This document shows, in pieces, positions 8,194-17,280 of a DNA stretch of 64,000 bases. Source of the stretch: Oligoflexus tunisiensis (GTDB lineage Bacteria > Bdellovibrionota_B > Oligoflexia > Oligoflexales > Oligoflexaceae); contig NZ_BDFO01000001.1 of NCBI RefSeq assembly GCF_001748245.1, forward strand, positions 4,479,471 through 4,543,470. The letters run 5' to 3'. Within the stretch, counting starts at the first letter, position 1. Each line of letters starts with the position of its first letter. The notes below the pieces were generated by a model, which saw only the letters and a program-made list of their open reading frames with translations, did not search any database and was not told the origin of the DNA. The position numbers and the translations under genes are program-made.

Positions 8194-9480
8194 TTACGGT
8201 GAGCCGCAAGGATTATGCGCCTGAATTTTCGCATAAGGAAAAGCACCGTAGCCAGGGCCGAGCTGAAGCTGCAGGAAAAGCCATATGGCATAGCCATAGG
8301 CTGAGGCATGCAAGGGCAAGTCATCGATCATACGCCCGGAGACCAGGATTTCCAGCAGCAGGCCGCCGGCAGCAAGACCCAACCCGAAGGCATGCAGACC
8401 GATTTGGGGCCTGCTTTTGCCCCTGGACTGACTCAGACCATAAAGAAACAGCAGCATCAGGCACCCACCCAGAAGCGGAAGGAAGCCGGTAAAATCGGTC
8501 CAAAATTGAACCGGAGTCAGAAGCTGGACGAGGAGAACACTGAGGACAGCTCCGTCGAGCACGCGCTCCATCCAAGGAATAGGATGGCTGCCGCGCAGAA
8601 CATGGCGCAGGCTTTTCCAGGAAAAATAAGGGACGAGATAAACAGCGGCATGCATTCCAAGATTTTCAAAATGCCATATCCAGCGGGATATCCCAGCTGT
8701 GGTTTGCATCGCATGAAACTGTGCGGCCAGGCGCAGGCCGAGGACCAGAGCCCCGAGGGACACGTAGAGCGCGCTTTTCTCCTGCCGCCTCCAGACAAGA
8801 CCCGCCCCATACGCACTCATCAAAAGCAGAACAGCGAGAAGAAAAGCATGGGATCGGAGCTGCCCGGTGCGGAGCGCCTCAAATTCAACCCGGCGTCCGA
8901 GGTGCGGGGGCTGCCAGACACCGGATCGGCTGTGATGCTGGCTGCTCACCTGCAGCATGATCACCAGCTCAGGACAGGCGGGCAGCGAAGCGAGTTCCTG
9001 TAGATTTTGGATGGCAAGCGATGCAGCCCGCGGCGTACTGCTTGGAATACTGGCGCCCACCTGCCCCAAATTCAAGGTGAGCGAGCGGCGTGGTTGCTGG
9101 CGGCAGAACACCTGGCTTTTGGCACTGCTATAGTAAAGGCCGTGAAGCAGAGCCATGTCCGCAAGATTTTGCGGGCGAGCCAAACGCAGGATATAGGTTC
9201 CGTAACGGGGAGCCGCAGCCTCCTCATGCAGGAGCGCGTTGCCTGGCAGAACGTCGACGTCCTGATGATCATGATCCAGAATATTTTCGAATTCGTGAGG
9301 TTCAACAAAACGTCCTGGCATATAGAGCCAGGTGCCGTCGAGTTTCAGTGGGCGGCTTTGATCCCAGTGGCTGAGATCGAAGCGTCCCGGACCCGGTGCT
9401 GCATAAAGCAGGCCCGATACCCAAGAGCATAGACTGATAAGCAGGCGGAACGCCCAAAGGTCGCGGGTTGTGCTATGCAT
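8194..9480 (-). CDS. 7TMR-DISM receptor without output domain
   Basis: A 428-residue membrane protein. A signal sequence (FRLLISLCSWVSGLLYAAPG) precedes an extracytoplasmic domain whose opening, SRPLKLDGTWLYMPGRF, is typical of the 7TMR-DISM extracellular domain. About seven hydrophobic helices follow from residue 205 to 410, and the chain ends soon after the last helix. There is no histidine kinase, cyclase, GGDEF or HTH domain, and no frameshifted kinase remnant downstream. It is the last gene of the chemotaxis operon, 19 bases after the cheX-like stop, so it may feed that pathway through a partner protein. I chose ATG at 9480 because longer in-frame starts would lie inside the cheX-like gene. 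The ligand is unknown. Confidence 0.7.
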   Translation of the reverse strand: MHSTTRDLWAFRLLISLCSWVSGLLYAAPGPGRFDLSHWDQSRPLKLDGTWLYMPGRFVEPHEFENILDHDHQDVDVLPGNALLHEEAAAPRYGTYILRLARPQNLADMALLHGLYYSSAKSQVFCRQQPRRSLTLNLGQVGASIPSSTPRAASLAIQNLQELASLPACPELVIMLQVSSQHHSRSGVWQPPHLGRRVEFEALRTGQLRSHAFLLAVLLLMSAYGAGLVWRRQEKSALYVSLGALVLGLRLAAQFHAMQTTAGISRWIWHFENLGMHAAVYLVPYFSWKSLRHVLRGSHPIPWMERVLDGAVLSVLLVQLLTPVQFWTDFTGFLPLLGGCLMLLFLYGLSQSRGKSRPQIGLHAFGLGLAAGGLLLEILVSGRMIDDLPLHASAYGYAIWLFLQLQLGPGYGAFPYAKIQAHNPCGSP

Positions 9481-9499
9481 TCCATCCACTCGATACGGC

Positions 9500-9985
9500 T
9501 CATGCGGCTTGAGCCCTATTGAATTCCAGTTCGAGTTCCACATGCCCTTCATTCACGGCATAAGCCTGGCGAACAAGGACACCGGAAGGTCCCGGCTGCA
9601 CCTTTTCCACAAAGACGGTTTGCGGAATACCCAAATCGAAAGAGCTATAGGTATCGACGAGATGAGCCAGGATCCGACCGCCAATGGTATTGACGAGCTC
9701 GGAAAGGCCATCGTGCACCCATTCCTCTTCCATTTGATCGCTGCAGCCCAGCATGGATCCGACAAGGCTTATCGCCATATCGCGGCTGATCATGAGGCGG
9801 ATAAAGCCGGCATAAGGCCGTTTCACTTCCACCGTGGTCATGTAATACGGGGCCCCGCGAGCCGGGCAGCTTTCCGCCGGAATCGGCGTGGCCTCGGAAT
9901 AGGTCAGCGTTTCCAGAGTGTCCTGAACCGCTTCGTTGATCGCATTCAGACTTTCCACCACAAGGCTGGCTCGTTCAATTCCCAT
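9500..9985 (-). CDS. cheX: CheX-like CheY-P phosphatase
   Basis: A 161-residue protein of the CheC/CheX/FliY family. The motif SELVNTIGGRIL contains the E-x-x-N pair that these phosphatases insert into the CheY-phosphate site. Only one such motif is seen, as in CheX, where CheC has two. The role is to terminate the chemotaxis signal by dephosphorylating CheY-P in the cytoplasm. It starts 2 bases after the stop of the single-domain receiver gene, which is a likely substrate. The presence of CheX and CheD together, with no CheB or CheZ in the operon, points to a Thermotoga/Bacillus-like style of signal termination and adaptation. Confidence 0.8.
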   Translation of the reverse strand: MGIERASLVVESLNAINEAVQDTLETLTYSEATPIPAESCPARGAPYYMTTVEVKRPYAGFIRLMISRDMAISLVGSMLGCSDQMEEEWVHDGLSELVNTIGGRILAHLVDTYSSFDLGIPQTVFVEKVQPGPSGVLVRQAYAVNEGHVELELEFNRAQAA

Positions 9986-9987
9986 GC

Positions 9988-10377
9988 TTACATACCCAAC
10001 TGTGTTTTAAGGGTCGCCAAGGTCTCGGCTACCAGTGGCAAATGCACCGGTTTGGCCAGGATCGCCGCTACATTCAAAGGTTTCAGCTCGGCTTCACGGG
10101 CCGCGCTTTGCGTGGACGTGATCACCACGACCGGAATATGTTTCAAGATTTCGCTGGCTCGCATATCCCGCAGCATGGAAATCCCATCCTTCACCGGCAT
10201 ATTGATGTCGGTGATGACCAGCGACAGATTCGGCTGACTCTTCATCAGCGCCAAAGCCTCTTCGCCCTGGCTGGCCTCCAGAAACTCGCAGTCCGCAAAT
10301 CCGGCGATTTCAAAGCATTGCCTGATAAACATGCGGGCCGTCCTGGAGTCATCAATGATCAGTATGCGCTTCTCCAT
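9988..10377 (-). CDS. cheY: CheY-like single-domain response regulator
   Basis: A 129-residue stand-alone receiver domain. Acidic residues Asp9-Asp10 (IIDDS), phospho-acceptor Asp57 (ITDINMP), switch residues in VVITST and Lys in LAKPV are all present. Such proteins carry the signal from CheA to the flagellar switch or another motility machine. It begins at the base next to the cheD stop and is followed by the CheX-like phosphatase, which fits a phosphorylation/dephosphorylation pair. It is the best candidate for the CheY of this operon; the receiver at 16496-16927 is the other. Confidence 0.88.
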   Translation of the reverse strand: MEKRILIIDDSRTARMFIRQCFEIAGFADCEFLEASQGEEALALMKSQPNLSLVITDINMPVKDGISMLRDMRASEILKHIPVVVITSTQSAAREAELKPLNVAAILAKPVHLPLVAETLATLKTQLGM

Positions 10378-10872
10378 TTATATCTCCCAAAGACCTTTGG
10401 TCGGACTCGTGATGACGATATGTCCGGATTCCTGATGCACCTCCACGGTACGACTGAAATCACCGCCGACGTCCTCGGCAATGGCCGCGAGCTTCGCCTG
10501 CCATAGATGTTTTTTCAGAGCAAGCACGTTACGCTTGCCAATGTTGAAGACGCCGTCCACATCCATAATGCTGGATCCTCCAACCAGTTTCACAATAAAA
10601 CCCTGCCCGCGCGGATCACAGCCGAGTCGGGCCATGCGGCTCAGCAGGGCGGCAACTGCGGTATCCGCAAAATAACCCGGCAGAGCCAGAGCCTTGACGG
10701 CATCCGTACTGGACTCCGGTAATGCAACATGCGCCATGCCTATGGCCTTGCGTTTGGGATCCATCATGATCAGGGCCACACAGGAGCCCAGCGCCATGGT
10801 TTTCAAGGTTGCGCCCGATTCCGCCGTGCCATCCAAATTGCCTATCCCCAGCATAATCGGTTTTGTGCTCAT
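10378..10872 (-). CDS. cheD: Chemoreceptor glutamine deamidase CheD
   Basis: A 164-residue CheD. The catalytic pair is Cys31 in ALGSCVAL and His48 in GMAHVALPES, with the 17-residue spacing known for the family, and Thr25 is a plausible third member. The motifs KLVGGSSIM and FNIGKRNV are family hallmarks. CheD deamidates specific glutamines of chemoreceptors and in some bacteria cooperates with CheC/CheX. Its ATG overlaps the stop of cheR by 4 bases, so the two are translationally coupled. Its substrate here is presumably the MCP encoded in the same operon. Confidence 0.93.
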   Translation of the reverse strand: MSTKPIMLGIGNLDGTAESGATLKTMALGSCVALIMMDPKRKAIGMAHVALPESSTDAVKALALPGYFADTAVAALLSRMARLGCDPRGQGFIVKLVGGSSIMDVDGVFNIGKRNVLALKKHLWQAKLAAIAEDVGGDFSRTVEVHQESGHIVITSPTKGLWEI

Positions 10873-11750
10873 GCTGGCCTCCTTTGATAGACCGCAGGCA
10901 CCAGGTTTTTAAAGGGCGTGCTGCCGGAATTGATCGCTTCCGAATGCCCAAGGAACAGGTATCCACCGGGTTCCAGGCAGTTATACAGCCGCTGCAAAAG
11001 ATTCATTCGTGTGTTGGCATCAAAGTAAATCATCACATTCCGACAGAAAATGATTTGAAATGGTTTAAAGGGAAAGACCTGATTCATCAGATTGAAACGC
11101 CGAAACATGATTTCATTGCGGACCCGCTCGATGATTTGATAATTGCCATCCGCCTGCAGTCGAAAAAAACTTTGCACATAGTCGCCCGGCACATCCTGAA
11201 CCCGTTCCCCGGAATAAGATCCCTGGGCGGCCTGATACAGGACCTTGGTCGAAATATCCGTCGCCAGGAGGCCGGCGTCGAGCATCGCATACTGCATGCC
11301 CAAACTTTTCATCACACACATTTGAATGGTGTAGGCTTCCTCACCACTCGAACAGGCCGCACACCAGATCCTGAGATCCCGCCGCTGCTGCTTCTGCAGA
11401 CGCTCCAGGACATCGGGCAGGGCTTTTTGTTGAAGGTATTGGAAATGGTTGTTTTCCCGAAAGAATGCCGTGTGATTCGTCGCGATCTGATTGACCAGTT
11501 CGGACAAAAGGGTGCCTGTGCGATCCTGTTGAAGCATCGCCAGATACTCGGAAAAATCGTTGATCTGACGGCGATGCAGCGTGGACTGCAGACGTCCCAG
11601 CACGAGACCGCGCTTCTCCTCGCCCAGACAGATCCCAAAATTCTCGTACACCAGCCGCGCGATGGCACGGAATTCATTGTCCGTCAGGCGCAAGGAGCCC
11701 ATGCCGAGCGTCTCGGCTGTCTCCGCAAGCTGTCCGATGTTATCCGTCAA
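10869..11750 (-). CDS. cheR: Chemotaxis protein methyltransferase CheR
   Basis: A 293-residue CheR. The N-terminal helical domain includes FRAIARLVYENFGICLGEEK. The SAM-binding domain shows LRIWCAACSSGEEAYT (motif GEE), DISTKVLYQA and NVMIYFD. The family methylates glutamates on chemoreceptors for adaptation. The operon's MCP lacks the C-terminal NWETF-type tether that CheR uses in enterics, so docking must be different. No cheB methylesterase is visible in this window, which leaves the reverse reaction unassigned. It ends inside the cheD start codon (ATGA overlap). Confidence 0.93.
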   Translation of the reverse strand: MTDNIGQLAETAETLGMGSLRLTDNEFRAIARLVYENFGICLGEEKRGLVLGRLQSTLHRRQINDFSEYLAMLQQDRTGTLLSELVNQIATNHTAFFRENNHFQYLQQKALPDVLERLQKQQRRDLRIWCAACSSGEEAYTIQMCVMKSLGMQYAMLDAGLLATDISTKVLYQAAQGSYSGERVQDVPGDYVQSFFRLQADGNYQIIERVRNEIMFRRFNLMNQVFPFKPFQIIFCRNVMIYFDANTRMNLLQRLYNCLEPGGYLFLGHSEAINSGSTPFKNLVPAVYQRRPA

Positions 11751-11760
11751 ACATCGCTCC

Positions 11761-12285
11761 CTAGGCTGCCGTCATTTGGGCGAGAGCTTCCGCTTCCGCA
11801 CCATAAAGCAACTTGCTCACATCCAGAATAATCCGGACTTCGTCTCCGACCTTGCCGATGCCTTTGATGTAGCGGGCGCTCTCGTTATACGCGACCCGGG
11901 GTGGCTCGCAGACATTCTCCTCGGAGATGCTCGTCACTTCATTGACCGAGTCCACCACGAGGCCGATCGGATGCTCATCATAGTTCACCACGATCACGCA
12001 GGTTCTTTCGTTATACTCCTGAGGAGGCATGCGAAAGCGGGTGCGGATATCCATCACCGGGATCACCTGCCCACGCAGGTTGATGACGCCCTTGATGAAG
12101 TCCGGCATTTCGGGCACGGCGGCGATTTTCTGAATGCCGACGATTTCCGTCACATACTGGATTTCAATGCCGTAGTCCTCTTCATGCACCCGAAAGGCCA
12201 AATAACGGCCTTTCATGCTATCCTCTTCATCCTCATCCCAGTCATCATCCAGATGTTCACGTTCACTGGTTTTTTTAGTGACCAC
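11761..12285 (-). CDS. cheW: Chemotaxis coupling protein CheW
   Basis: A 174-residue CheW with an acidic N-terminal tail of about 25 residues (DDDWDEDEEDS). The CheW fold follows: YLAFRVHEEDYGIEI, GVINLRGQVIPVMDIRTRF and GLVVDSVNEV. CheW links CheA to receptors in the array. The start is the GTG at 12285, preceded by an excellent AGGGAGGA ribosome site; the open frame runs further upstream but into the cheA coding end. It lies 26 bases after cheA and 10 bases before cheR. The acidic tail is unusual and could be a linker or an interaction segment. Confidence 0.9.
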   Translation of the reverse strand: MVTKKTSEREHLDDDWDEDEEDSMKGRYLAFRVHEEDYGIEIQYVTEIVGIQKIAAVPEMPDFIKGVINLRGQVIPVMDIRTRFRMPPQEYNERTCVIVVNYDEHPIGLVVDSVNEVTSISEENVCEPPRVAYNESARYIKGIGKVGDEVRIILDVSKLLYGAEAEALAQMTAA

Positions 12286-12311
12286 AGGTCCTCCCTTCCT
12301 TTGCTTGAGGT

Positions 12312-14570
12312 TTAGGCCGCTTCCTTGTCCATCAGGGCCTGATACGCCTGGCCCAGGCATTCACTCATGCCGCCCACATCCAAAATAAGACTCACTTCGC
12401 CTGTCCCGAGTATGGTGCAGCCACTGATGGCGCGGGATCGTTTGTAGGTCGTGGGCAGCGCTTTAATCACGGTTTGCTGCTGCCCCAGGATTTCATCCAC
12501 GTGCAAGGCCAGCGTCTGCTGATTGGCTTCCACGAGGACCACCAGTCCATCCTCCGGCAACGGCGGAATATCCTTCTCGCCGAAAAGCTGGGCCAGCTGC
12601 ACGATCGGAATAAAGTTGGACCGCACCTCCACCATTTTCGACCCATCCGGACCCATGGTGACCCGATCGGGGTTCAGAATGATGGACTCCTGGATCAGAA
12701 GAAGCGGTACGGTATACTTCGTCTCTCCCACGCGCACGAGCATCCCATCGATGATGGCGAGCGTGAGCGGGATTTCAAAAATAATGGACGAACCCTGACC
12801 CGGATGCGATTCAATGCGCACGCGGCCTTTGATCTTCTCAATATTCTTGCGCACCACGTCCATGCCCACACCGCGACCGGAGATATCGGTCACCTGATCC
12901 GCGGTGGAGAAGCCGGGTTCGAAGATATAATTAAAGACTTCGGCATCGGTGAGGGTGGCTTCGCGTTCGATGCCGGGCAGGTTGCGTTCCCGCGCCCGCT
13001 TCAGAATTTTGTCACGGCGCAGGCCGCCGCCATCATCCTTGATGATGATCCAAATTTCACTTTCCTCATGCCGGGCTTCCAGCGTAATGGTACCGACCTC
13101 GTCCTTGCCGGCCTGCCTGCGGGCTTCCGGCATCTCAAGGCCGTGATCGATGGCATTGCGCACACAATGCACCAAGGGATCGGCGATCTGCTCGATCACC
13201 GTTTTATCCACTTCCGTATCCTCACCCTTCAGCACCAGACGGGCCTTCTTGCCCATTTTCTGGGTCGTATCGTGCACGAGGCGGGTCATCTTGCGGAAGG
13301 TTTGCGCGACCGGCACCATGCGCACGGACATCGAGATGTCCTGCAGATCGAGGGTCGTGCGGCGCAGATGATGAAAGGCGCGTTCCAGCTGTTCGTTTTC
13401 GATGCCGGCATCCGCAAGGCTGCCACTAACCATGGCTTCGGCGATGACGAGTTCACCCACGAGGTTGATCAGAGCATCCAATTTTTTCAGATCAACCCGA
13501 ATGTCATTGCGTACGGGATTGAGCTGGGGCGCCTGGCTTTCCAGGGGAGAGGGTTTGAGGCGCCTCGTGTCAAGGGCCGGGCTGGGACTGCCTTTTTTCT
13601 CGAGCCCGGGTAACGCGGCTTCCATGTACTTCAGCAGCGCGTCACGATCCTCGACGGAATCATCACCGCTCTGTCCGACCCGGAAGAGTGTGCTTTTGAT
13701 GGCATCCACGGTGCGCAGAAGACATTCGGTGGCCGCGGACGTGATGAGCTGCGGATGGATCTTCAGCCGTTCCAGATGGCCTTCCAGGGCATGAGCAACA
13801 TCCGAGAGATCGCGAAAGCCCATGAACCCACAGTTACCTTTGAAACTGTGAATCCGGCGGAAGGCTTCCTCAACCTGTTCCATCTGCTCTGCGCCTTTGG
13901 TATTGGCCAGAGCCAGAAGGCTGGCCTCCACCTTCTGCAGCGTTTCATCCGATTCCTGCAGGAAGGAATTGCGCATGGCATCGGTGATGCGAAAGGCCGG
14001 AGGCGGCAGGGTCGCTTGGGGAGCGGACGCTGCAGGGGCGGCTGGTGCCGCCGGAGCCTCGGGTGCAGCATCCTCTTCAAACACGAAGAATCCCGACGAA
14101 ACTTCCTTCATGGCCGGCATGGAGCCATCCTGGTCGCGATCGATCAGGGCCTCTTCGAGTTTCATCATCAGGTCCATGACGTCACCCTGCGATTCGGGGT
14201 CCATGTCCACCCTGGTCTTTTGGATTTGGCCCAAAAGGATGCGAAAAAGATCGATCGCCTGCTGGCAGAGTTGCAGCCGAAGCGCATCCAGCTTGATGGT
14301 GCGCTTGCGGATGGCATCCAAAAGGTTTTCCGCCTTATGGGCCAGCGCCGCGATGTTTTTGAACCCAAAGGACCCCGCGCTGCCTTTCACCGTATGAATC
14401 AGGCGAAAGATGGTGTTCATCAGCGTTTCACGAGTCGCTTCCGGCGTGTCCGGATTATTGGTAGCATCAGCCAGGGCGATCAGCTGAAGCTCCAGTTCAT
14501 CGAGAAAGTCGCTGCTTTCCGCGATGAAGGTTTCAACCAGTTCTTCAGATGCGAGATATTCTCGATCCAC
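12312..14570 (-). CDS. cheA: Chemotaxis histidine kinase CheA with two HPt domains
   Basis: A 752-residue CheA. Two phosphotransfer (HPt) domains are visible: His59 in LIHTVKGSAGSFGF and His241 in RIHSFKGNCGFMGF, separated by an Ala/Pro-rich linker near 168-192. The dimerisation domain starts at IRVDLKKLDALINLVGEL. The ATPase domain has HCVRNAIDHG, KDDGGGL and DISGRGVGMDVVR. The last 140 residues form a CheW-like domain. A typical CheY-binding P2 domain is not obvious. Two HPt sites could feed different receivers: the operon encodes two single-domain receivers (9988-10377 and 16496-16927). It starts 23 bases after the MCP stop. Confidence 0.93.
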   Translation of the reverse strand: MDREYLASEELVETFIAESSDFLDELELQLIALADATNNPDTPEATRETLMNTIFRLIHTVKGSAGSFGFKNIAALAHKAENLLDAIRKRTIKLDALRLQLCQQAIDLFRILLGQIQKTRVDMDPESQGDVMDLMMKLEEALIDRDQDGSMPAMKEVSSGFFVFEEDAAPEAPAAPAAPAASAPQATLPPPAFRITDAMRNSFLQESDETLQKVEASLLALANTKGAEQMEQVEEAFRRIHSFKGNCGFMGFRDLSDVAHALEGHLERLKIHPQLITSAATECLLRTVDAIKSTLFRVGQSGDDSVEDRDALLKYMEAALPGLEKKGSPSPALDTRRLKPSPLESQAPQLNPVRNDIRVDLKKLDALINLVGELVIAEAMVSGSLADAGIENEQLERAFHHLRRTTLDLQDISMSVRMVPVAQTFRKMTRLVHDTTQKMGKKARLVLKGEDTEVDKTVIEQIADPLVHCVRNAIDHGLEMPEARRQAGKDEVGTITLEARHEESEIWIIIKDDGGGLRRDKILKRARERNLPGIEREATLTDAEVFNYIFEPGFSTADQVTDISGRGVGMDVVRKNIEKIKGRVRIESHPGQGSSIIFEIPLTLAIIDGMLVRVGETKYTVPLLLIQESIILNPDRVTMGPDGSKMVEVRSNFIPIVQLAQLFGEKDIPPLPEDGLVVLVEANQQTLALHVDEILGQQQTVIKALPTTYKRSRAISGCTILGTGEVSLILDVGGMSECLGQAYQALMDKEAA

Positions 14571-14593
14571 AGAGGGACTCCCTTAAGCAGGCC

Positions 14594-16492
14594 TTAGGCC
14601 CGATACTTGCCAAAATCCTGATCATCCAAAGCCACCGGCTTGTTCCCCTGTTCGGTCGCGGTGTTCGAGCCCATGGGCTGACCGCGTCCCCAGTCCGCAG
14701 AGGGAGCGGCATTGTTATTGCGCATCGAGATTACGCGCGCCTGATTCTGGGATCCATTCATGCGATCAAAATTGAAGCGGTCATCTCCCAGTCGGAAATA
14801 GGCGAGACTGCGTTTCAGCTCCTGGGATTGACCGGCCAGCTCTTCCGCGGCTGACGCCGTTTCCTCGGCACTCGCTGTGGTGGTTTGGGTGACCTTGTTG
14901 ATTTGATTGATACCGGATGCGATCTGACTGATGGCCGAGGCCTGCTCGCGGCTCGCATCAGCGATCATTTTCACCGTGGAAGCGACTTCCAAGGAACCTT
15001 CCATAATATCCTTGAAGGAATCCGCTGTCTTGCGGGCTTCTTCCAGACCGCCTTCCACTTTGCGTGAGGAGGATTCGATCAGTTCCGTCGTTTCCTTGGC
15101 GGCTTTCGCGCTGCGACCGGCGAGGTTACGGACTTCATCCGCCACCACCGCAAAGCCTTTGCCATGGCGTCCGGCGCGGGCGGCTTCGACCGCGGCATTC
15201 AAAGCCAAAAGGTTGGTCTGGAAGGCGATATCGTCAATAACCTTGATGATCTTGGAAATTTCCATGCTCGATTGATTGATGTCGTTCATGGCCTTCAGGG
15301 TGACTTCGATCTGCCGGTTGCCCTGTTCAGCGGATTTCTGGGCGCGTTGCGCGGTTTCACTGGCGTTGGTGGCCGAGTCGGCGTTGTTTTTGATTTTGGC
15401 GCTGATTTCGGTCACGGAGCTGGAGATTTCTTCCACAGCTGCGGCCTGTTCGGTGGCACCCTGCGACAGACTCTGGCTGGCGCTGGACACCTGATCAGAA
15501 CCGGCGGACACCTGATTGGCAGCGAGATTGGAACGGGTGATCACTTCCCGCAGAACATTGGTCATGGTTTGGAAGGACTTGCCGAGGCGATCGCGGTCGG
15601 AAAGCAGGACGATTTCCTTGGTCAAGTCACCGGCTGCAATTGCTTCCGCTTGGTTGGCTTTATCGTTGAGGCCTTTGACCATGATGCGGATATCCTGATA
15701 GACGCCGTAATTGATGTGAGTATTGAGTTGCAGGTCCGTATCACCTGTGGAGATGGTCTTGACGACGTCTGAAATTTCAGAAGGATCGGCACCGAGCAGA
15801 CGCAGAGTGGATTGCGCAATGCGGTAACCAATAAAGACGGAAGCACCCAAGGCACCCAGAGCCACCAGGATCATGGCCACGCGGAAACTCTGCACCAGTT
15901 TCTCGGCATCGCCTGCATAATCCTTGGCCTGCTTAACGCTGAAGTCAGTCAAGGCGACCATGGTCACAGTATTGTCATCATAAGGTTTGGATGTTTCGTC
16001 CTGCCGACTGATAATATTGTCACGTAACTCACGATAAACGTCAGGATTTTTTTCGCGTGACCCGTCACGAATCATCTCGAGTTTTCTAGCCCATAAGGGC
16101 TCAACCTGTTTTTGTAACCGGTCCCAGTCGCCAAGCTGCTGCTTCAATGTTTTGAGGAGAGCCAAGGCTGTGGGGTCATCCTCCATAGCTTCATAGGCTG
16201 CAAGGGAACTATTCATATCTTTGTAATACTTCGCATATTCATCCAATAGCTTCTGCATCTCACTAAAAGTCAGATCGCTTTGCATCATACCCCGGGCCAT
16301 AGAGCGGACTTCGGTTTGGGCTTGGTTGGCTCGCCATACCAGGTCCACCGAGGGGACGCTATTGCTCTGCAGAAAATTCAGTGCGTCGACAGCCTTGCTC
16401 ATGGCGAAGATACCCAGCAAGCCCACAATCAAGGAGAATACGGCTGTCACGATAAAGCTCACCAAAAGCTTTTGTTTCAAATGCATGGTCAT
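14594..16492 (-). CDS. Methyl-accepting chemotaxis protein
   Basis: A 632-residue chemoreceptor. Transmembrane helix one lies near 9-30 and helix two near 203-223, with a roughly 170-residue helical sensor between them that resembles a four-helix bundle (4HB_MCP). A HAMP-like segment and a long coiled coil follow. The highly conserved signalling tip reads DIAFQTNLLALNAAVEAARAG. The tail (MRNNNAAPSADWGRGQ...) is poorly ordered and has no NWETF CheR-docking motif. It is the only MCP in the operon and starts 3 bases after the receiver gene. Its ligand cannot be predicted. Confidence 0.93.
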   Translation of the reverse strand: MTMHLKQKLLVSFIVTAVFSLIVGLLGIFAMSKAVDALNFLQSNSVPSVDLVWRANQAQTEVRSMARGMMQSDLTFSEMQKLLDEYAKYYKDMNSSLAAYEAMEDDPTALALLKTLKQQLGDWDRLQKQVEPLWARKLEMIRDGSREKNPDVYRELRDNIISRQDETSKPYDDNTVTMVALTDFSVKQAKDYAGDAEKLVQSFRVAMILVALGALGASVFIGYRIAQSTLRLLGADPSEISDVVKTISTGDTDLQLNTHINYGVYQDIRIMVKGLNDKANQAEAIAAGDLTKEIVLLSDRDRLGKSFQTMTNVLREVITRSNLAANQVSAGSDQVSSASQSLSQGATEQAAAVEEISSSVTEISAKIKNNADSATNASETAQRAQKSAEQGNRQIEVTLKAMNDINQSSMEISKIIKVIDDIAFQTNLLALNAAVEAARAGRHGKGFAVVADEVRNLAGRSAKAAKETTELIESSSRKVEGGLEEARKTADSFKDIMEGSLEVASTVKMIADASREQASAISQIASGINQINKVTQTTTASAEETASAAEELAGQSQELKRSLAYFRLGDDRFNFDRMNGSQNQARVISMRNNNAAPSADWGRGQPMGSNTATEQGNKPVALDDQDFGKYRA

Positions 16493-16495
16493 AGG

Positions 16496-16927
16496 TCAGG
16501 CCTCCATCTTCCGACGTGCAAATTTTTTAATGGTTTCATTACAGCGATCCAGATGCACGCGCGCATCCATGAGCGCCTCTTCAATAGCTTCCTGTGTGAC
16601 CGGCTTGCGAATCACAATGCGTGCTCCCAGATCGAAGCAACGATCGGCAATCACCATGTTTTCAGCTCCGGTGATGACATAGGCCTGAATGCCCTGTTTC
16701 AAGGCCATACAGTGGCGCAGGACATCATCACCAAACATGCCGGGCATGTGGATGTCCACCAGCACGATGGGAATCCGTTCGAACCGGATGACCTCCAGGG
16801 CCTCTTTCGGTGCCTCAAAACTATAGGGTTTGACCCAGGGGAATCGTTCGCAGAATCGCTCAAGAACTTTACGATGGAAGTGGTCATCATCAAGTATGGC
16901 GACCTTATACGGCAAGGATGCGATCAT
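16496..16927 (-). CDS. Single-domain response regulator, first gene of chemotaxis operon
   Basis: A 143-residue receiver. Asp13-Asp15 (LDDDH), phospho-acceptor Asp58 (LVDIHMPGM), Thr in VITGAEN and Lys in VIRKPVT make a complete active site. After the receiver there is a short basic helix (CNETIKKFARRK) and no DNA-binding domain. It opens the chemotaxis operon, 3 bases before the MCP. It could be a second CheY, a phosphate sink for CheA, or a link to another output such as gliding or pili. Confidence 0.85.
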   Translation of the reverse strand: MIASLPYKVAILDDDHFHRKVLERFCERFPWVKPYSFEAPKEALEVIRFERIPIVLVDIHMPGMFGDDVLRHCMALKQGIQAYVITGAENMVIADRCFDLGARIVIRKPVTQEAIEEALMDARVHLDRCNETIKKFARRKMEA

Positions 16928-17280
16928 GGAAAAGAACTCCAGAATGTCCAGCGCGAAAATCTAAGTCAATGTTCGGTGGACGCCCTGGCGACTTGAACAG
17001 TAGGCCCGCGAATTCTTATGACTTCTTCCAAAGAATTGAGTAAGCGGCTGGAATGAATTTCGTATTTTTCCCAGGTTTCGCCCCAGGTCCGCGCTCCCGG
17101 CTCAATACCCCACGAAACTTCCGCCTAATATGCAGATGGGCCCTGTAAATGGCGCTGACATTGATCATCCAAGTTGTGGAAATTACAATGAATTCACCCG
17201 TTTTAAGCGCAGACCTGAAGTTAGTACACAAAAATACCGATAACGCACGAAAGGCTCCAGTAAGCGAAAGGCAGGATTTT
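16928..17280. other. Divergent intergenic region
   Basis: A 353-base gap between the chemotaxis operon (leftward) and the OmpA-like lipoprotein gene (rightward). It should hold both promoters. I looked for hairpins, riboswitch-like conserved cores, flagellar sigma-28-type boxes and small genes and could not support any of them. Confidence 0.6.

Noticed and set aside
12474..13613. 379-codon plus-strand frame inside cheA
   Set aside because: A His- and Asp-rich shadow of the cheA coding strand with no domain of its own.
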